Positions 59,644 through 64,000 of a DNA stretch of 64,000 bases are shown piece by piece; within the stretch, counting starts at the first letter, position 1; each line of letters opens with the position of its first letter. Origin of the DNA: Sapria himalayana (lineage: Eukaryota > Streptophyta > Magnoliopsida > Malpighiales > Rafflesiaceae); NCBI GenBank assembly GCA_029783825.1, contig JAREIK010014417.1:1208001-1272000 (forward strand). The letters run 5' to 3'. A program made the translations under genes and the position numbers. The notes beneath the pieces are model-generated. The model was not told the DNA's origin. It saw only the letters and a program-made list of their open reading frames with translations, and ran no database searches.

Positions 59644-59973
59644 TGATACCAATTTCATTCCTTGATTAAGAATTCATATGTCAAGAAAAGCAATAAAAAA
59701 AATAAATAAAAAATAAAAAATAAATAAAGAAAAATAAAAAAAAAAGACATCAAAAATAAGTTATATTACCATTTCTCCATACAATACTTATAATATATGT
59801 GTACCTAAGAAATTACCAATAATATGAAATCAGCTTTATGCATAATTCATAAAAATGACTCATTAATTCACCCTAACATCGTGATCACACACAGACACAG
59901 ACACATACTCAGCTTTCTAACTTAGAAAAAAAAAATACATATTTACATCTAAAAGGTGTGGTTGAGCTCGAGC
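59644..59973 (-). other. Probable 3' flank / UTR of the MACPF gene
   Basis: AT-rich. It includes an A-rich run (59690-59745) and an ACACAGACACAGACACA tract at 59888. The gene's 3' untranslated region must lie here, since the stop codon is at 59974-59976. No polyadenylation site can be fixed with confidence. Confidence 0.5.
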
Positions 59974-60740
59974 TCAATAATTCAGCAGAGAGTATTTCAC
60001 CCTCAGAAATATTTTCCCTTTCGACACGCAAAGCTTTCCACCAGTCACCAACCAATGGCCGGGAGGATCTCCTGGGCCTCTGCTCATCTCAGCGACATCG
60101 ACGAATTGGGCCAGCCTGCTGCCGATGCTGCTAATGGCGACGGCAGACAGATTCTCCAGGTCTTCTTTCGGGGACGGGTCCCACACCGACCTCCTGATCG
60201 CGCATCCGGGCAGCATGGAATACAGGAATTTCACGTGCAGCACATTTCTCGACCCGAAGTCCCACACTCCGAGCTGAGCTCCGGTGACGATGAAGATGCC
60301 GCGGCCGGCGTCCCCGTCCGTCGTGACCGCGTCCAGGTTCTCGATTGGCGCGGTGCTCACGTGAGAAAAGTTCTTCCACTTCACCGGCTCGAACCATCGG
60401 CTGTCCTGCTCCTCTGGCCCTCTCCATCTGGAGGCTCCGATGGCAACATGGGCGTCCCAGTGTGGGAGGAAGATCTTGGGAAGGGACGCCAGGTACAGGA
60501 GATGAATACTCAGGCGATTTTTCTTTGAGCCGTCCAAGCTTAATCTCACGCCCGTTACTGGCTTCCGTCCAACTGATACCTGTGGGCATGGCCGCGACGA
60601 TGAACCATTTTCAAGACCAAAGGCGCGTAGATAGAAAGAATCACGCGCATCATTTTGGGAAGCAGAGAAATAATATTTGTAACTAGCTGCTTCACCAACT
60701 GCATGCCTCTTTGACGTTGCAGTTCGATCCCCACTAGCTA
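59974..60740 (-). CDS. MACPF domain protein (CAD1/NSL1 family), C-terminal exon
   Basis: The minus-strand frame ends at 59974 with RVKYSLLNY and a stop, the usual end of plant MACPF proteins of the CAD1/NSL1/At1g14780 group. Diagnostic pieces in order are GRKPVTGVRLSLDGSKKNRL, SIHLLYLASLPKIF, VKWKNFSHVSTAPIE, FIVTGAQLGVWDFGSRNVL, LPGCAIRRSVWDPSP, FVDVAEMSRGPGDPPGHWL, VTGGKL and KGKIFLRVKYSLLNY. This covers the C-terminal region after the MACPF fold. Family members limit cell death and salicylate-linked immunity in Arabidopsis; the role here is inferred. The exon's 5' end is not certain: acceptor-like AGs on the minus strand lie near 60738, 60699 and 60687. The first exons with the MACPF signature were not found in the 3.2 kb to the right, so they lie across a long repeat-filled intron or beyond the window, or are lost. 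The exon is much more GC-rich than its flanks and has no internal stop. Confidence 0.88.
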
Positions 60741-60904
60741 CCAATGAAACCACCGAGACAGGATGATTCAAAATTATGCGGTTATTAAATAAACTAAGAA
60801 TTATGTTCAACTCTTTCCATTCCCTTTTTTTTTTCTCTTATTTTGCTATACATATAACCCCGTGCTCCCACACAAGCATCGTAGGGGAGGAAAAAATTGA
60901 ATTA

Positions 60905-61496
60905 GAGCTTGTGATAGAGAGAGAGAGAGATATTGACAGGGAAAGACAAGACAGAGAGAGAGATAAATAGAGAGTAATAAATAGTGTGTGTGTGTAGAGA
61001 GAGAGAGAGGGAGATTGATAGATAGAATGTTTGACATGAGAAACAAACAAAGACACAAAAAAAAAGAGATGGGTAGAGAGATAAAGTGATATATAGATAT
61101 AGATAGAAAGAGAAAGATAGATAAATAGATAGGTATATATATATATATAAAGAGAGAGAGCGAGAGTAAGATTGTGAGAGAAACACACACACACACATAA
61201 AGAGAGAGAGAGGGGGGGGGGAAATAGATAGAGAGAATATGTGTATGTGAGTAATTAACAAAAAGAGACAAAGAGAATAATTAACAAATAGAGACAGAGA
61301 GAGAGATTGATTATTATATACAAAGAGTGATATAAAGATAAGAGAGTGAGAGATTGACAAACAAACAAAGACAAAGATAGAGAGGAAGATAAATAGAGAG
61401 AGAAAGTGATATATATATATATATATATATATATAGTGTTTGACATGACAGACAAGCAAAAAACAAAGAAAGAGAGAGATGGGTAGAGAAAAGAAT

Positions 61497-61543
<47 letters not shown>

Positions 61544-61985
61544 GGAGAGAGATAGAGAGACTGAGAGAAAGACACATAGAGAGATAGATAGATAGATAGA
61601 GGAATATATAAATAGAGAGAGAGATATTGATAGAGAAACAAAGACGAAGATAGAGAGAGAATGATAAATAGAAAGAGAAAGTGATGTGTGTGTGTGTAGT
61701 GTTTGACACGACAAGCAGACAAAGACATAAACAAAGAAAGAGAGAGATAGATAGAGAGAGAGTAATATATAGATATAGATAGAGAAATAGATAGATATAT
61801 ATATATATATATATATATAAAGAGAGAGAGAGAGACAAACACATAGAGAGAGAGAGAGAAACAGATAGAAAGTGAGAGTGAGAGAGAGTAATTAAACAAA
61901 CAGACAGAGACAAATAAAGAGATAAATAGATAGATAGAAAAATTGATATAGAGATAAAGATAAAGAGAGAGAGAGAGAGAGATTA
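60905..61985. repeat. 1.1-kb compound GA/GATA/TA array with higher-order repeats
   Basis: GAGAGA and GATAGATA sequence with (TA)n tracts at 61410-61434, 61500-61539 and 61795-61818. A longer phrase, GTTTGACATGA-RACAARCAAA... followed by AGAGATGGGTAGAGA and GTGATATATA, recurs at 61029, 61435 and 61699, so units of a few hundred bases have been duplicated. On the minus strand the long Ser-Leu-rich frames are artefacts. It lies directly upstream of the MACPF exon, probably in its intron or promoter side. Confidence 0.93.
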
Positions 61986-62309
61986 ACCTATCACATGAGT
62001 GCAATAAATATTTTATCATTTAAAAGTAAACTATTTTAATTGAATTAGGATTAAGCTATCGGTGAATACGACTCAGTCTGTTGGTTCTACTATTTACATA
62101 AAAATCATTAAAAAATATAATTATATTATTAGTATTGTACCAAATATTACATTATACAATTAGCATAATTAATTATTTTCTAAAATTTTCTTGATAGGTA
62201 CATCTGGACATAGCTCATCACACATTCTAGCTCATTCCGCCAATATAATTAATTATTTCATAAATTATCTCTAGGGTCCTAAATATCTTTTAATAATCAC
62301 GAGAAATTA
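61986..62309. other. No gene recognised
   Basis: AT-rich, with no supported feature. No MACPF-domain coding sequence is visible on the minus strand. Confidence 0.5.
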
Positions 62310-62561
62310 TAAAAATGTCAAAAGAATAATTCCATGCCGACGCGACCCAATGCACCTTTGGAAGAGGATAGTCTGAAATAGCCCGGCAGACGAATGGCAA
62401 CTCTTATTGGGTTGTGGACAAACATGGCACGACCCAAGCACTGGCCATGGGTCGTGCCTAGCCCGACACAAACCTAAGCCATGTTAGGCTATGCCGAGTC
62501 CATCTTTCTCAAGTCATGTCGCGAATCGTGTCAGGACTAGTCGACTCATTTGCCACCTCTA
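62310..62561. mobile_element. Short, diverged hAT derivative, about 250 bp
   Basis: The right end TTTGCCACCTCTA fits the hAT family terminus (TTTGACACCTCTA). The interior has CATGGCACGACCC, GGGTCGTGCC and GCCCGAC words as in the other derivatives. The left end TAAAAATGTCAAA is less certain. No matching 8-bp duplication was found. Confidence 0.55.
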
Positions 62562-63114
62562 GACACTCGTGGTTAGCCGATTATTCAGATCCTAGTTGAC
62601 CATTAATTTATGCTAAGGGAAGTCTGCCACAAACTTTAATACATTTTATAGAAATAATTTTGTTTCATAAAAAAAAAATAAACCAAAAAATTATTTCAAG
62701 ATTCAATATAGAGATAAAATTGAATTTATATCCAAAAATAAAATTTAAAAATTACTTTTTTAATATAACAAATTTTCTATAAATAAGATATTCACATTTA
62801 TAGTTTTTCACTCTGAAATTATAATTTCTTTTTTCATTCTCATAAAAATTTTCAAATTTTCCTATAATACTAATGGTAGTTTCTAGTATTTTTTTTTTAT
62901 TTATATTTATATATTACATAAATAATAAATCAGGTGATAACTGACTATGAAGAAATTTAATATTAATTGGAGTATTCTGGTTGGTAATTACGGACTTGTT
63001 GAGCAAAATGGTGGAAGGCATACATGTGTTATTTTTTTTGAATTTTTTTTTAGTATAACCAAAACATAAATAAAATATATTTATTTCCTATTTAAAACTC
63101 TCTAAATACTAAAT

Positions 63115-63167
<53 letters not shown>

Positions 63168-63480
63168 AATATTCTAAAAAAGATGTACACTCAGACATAG
63201 ATAATGATAACCTGATAGAAATGTTCAAGTCTGAGCTATCTGTCAATCACGAATCAGCCTCAACGCTTACACTTAAAAACCCTAAAAATAGATAAGCATA
63301 TGCAGTATAGACCCACCCACTTTAAGATAATTTAAAATAAAAATTCTAACAAATTTAAAAAAGATTCAATACTATCATAAAATTTCATATTAACCCCATT
63401 AATTTATAGTCATAAATTTACAAGGAAAAACATAGCTGGGCACATTGCAAGCATGAGTCTTCAAATTAGTTTTTTTTTTT
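62562..63480. other. AT-rich spacer with (TA)n tract
   Basis: (TA)n at 63119-63164. A/T homopolymers elsewhere. No coding region supported. Confidence 0.6.
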
Positions 63481-63489
63481 TTTTGAAGA

Positions 63490-64000
63490 TTTTAAACTAT
63501 TTCATCTTATGTACACGTACACTCAACATGCTAATCGTAAGATCACTATAACGACTAGTAAGAATGACATAATAAAATAAAAAAAAATAATTAATAATTA
63601 ATAATTTTAAAATACAAAATATAATAATCTCTGTCACATCTGACATTTTAACTAATCACGATAATAATGTATTCACATATACGACCACCCACTTTATTGA
63701 TTCTAAGTAAAAACTAAATAAAAAATTATTAAAATTTAATGAGATTATTAAATCTTTAGAGAATATAAGATACAAAATAAAATATTTAATATTATATTCA
63801 ATAATATATCAAAAAATGATATTTATCTTTAAATTTTAATATCAAAAAATGATACAAAATAAAAAATAAGTATGTCTATATGAACTATTAGAGATGATCT
63901 CTTAGGTGAGATTTTTTTACATTAGATATATTTATCATATAATAAATATAATAATATAAGTCAACTTAAAAATAATTTCCTCCACATTACAGCATATAAA
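63490..64000 (+). pseudogene. hAT transposase relic running off the window
   Basis: The translation near 63633 reads VTSDILTNHDNNVFTYTTTH followed by FIDSK, matching LTSDIWTCHDDSSYACLTSH-YVDSN of the 55.4-kb transposase. At about 63760 it reads FREYKIQNKIFNIIF, near-identical to FREYKIQNKIFSVTF. At about 63885 it reads TIRDDLLGEIF, and at the window end LKIISSTLQHI corresponds to MKVCSPALENI. A preceding part (TTSKNDIIK near 63553) matches RSTSRSDILK. Stops and AT drift are extensive. The BED finger was not found upstream, and the C-terminus lies outside. Confidence 0.85.

Noticed and set aside
59125..59669. Long frames rich in His-Thr-Pro (plus) and Cys-Val-Gly-Trp (minus)
   Set aside because: All arise from the CA/CCCA array. 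The periodicity explains their length.
59956..60686. Plus-strand frames opposite the MACPF exon
   Set aside because: The minus-strand frame carries all the family motifs; the others are shadows.
60838..62019. Several 118-270-residue minus-strand frames resembling membrane proteins
   Set aside because: They read through GA/TA repeats and contain only Ser-Leu and Tyr-Ile patterns.
1..64000. CRISPR array, prokaryotic operon or phage-like system
   Set aside because: The repeats are microsatellites or transposons without spacer-repeat regularity, and the genes and elements are of plant nuclear type.

Overview
This is a window of nuclear DNA from a flowering plant. It is very AT-rich and dominated by degraded transposable elements. 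Plant origin is shown by an OVATE family protein gene, the C-terminal exon of a CAD1/NSL1-type MACPF gene, Ty1-copia pol relics, hAT, PIF/Harbinger and CACTA termini, and long microsatellites. The species cannot be fixed from sequence alone. No prokaryotic system, CRISPR array, rRNA or convincing tRNA gene was seen.

Only two host genes are convincing. One is an intronless OVATE family protein gene at 21152-21991 (+). The other is the last exon of a MACPF-domain gene at about 59974-60740 (-), which sits between a CA/CCCA array on its 3' side and a 1.1-kb GA/TA array on its 5' side.

Layout: 0-3.5 kb has no clear gene, only an unidentified decayed coding-like stretch. 3.5-6.2 kb has twin perfect hairpins, a CACTA-type end and one copy of a family rich in ATCATGAC words (called R here). 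8.0-8.4 kb is a GA array. 10.2-14.8 kb is a copia element reduced to LTR-gag-protease-LTR, bracketed by a direct repeat A. 15.1-17.9 kb is a second copia relic carrying three separate insertions. 18.3-20.8 kb has two foldback elements with CCATGG/AGCTC-rich loops, a hAT derivative and a PIF/Harbinger MITE. 21.2-22.0 kb is the OVATE gene. 23.4-27.9 kb is a copia relic on the minus strand with one LTR. 30.9-32.2 kb is a nested pair of hAT derivatives. 33.3-35.9 kb is another minus-strand copia relic. 36.0-39.6 kb holds two tandem R units. 42.1-43.8 kb is a PIF/Harbinger-like element. 45.3-46.1 kb is an LTR related to the 10-kb copia. 46.8-49.0 kb has two more inverted-arm elements with SINE-like cores, one split by a hAT insertion. 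49.6-52.5 kb is a copia relic (+) that abuts a hAT transposase relic (-). 54.6-58.3 kb is a full-length hAT transposon with a nearly complete but broken transposase. 59.2-62.0 kb is the MACPF exon with its flanking arrays. 63.5-64.0 kb is a third hAT transposase relic running off the window.

The unifying theme is one hAT family. It has a 5'-TAGAGGTGTCAAA terminus and GC-rich ends built from GGCACGGC-like words. It has a coding copy, two decayed coding copies and several short non-coding derivatives, some with 8-bp target duplications. Insertions into a copia RNase H region, a SINE-like A box and another hAT copy give relative dates. The most unusual structures are the foldback elements with palindromic CCATGG/AGCTC loops and the R family, whose class I do not recognise.
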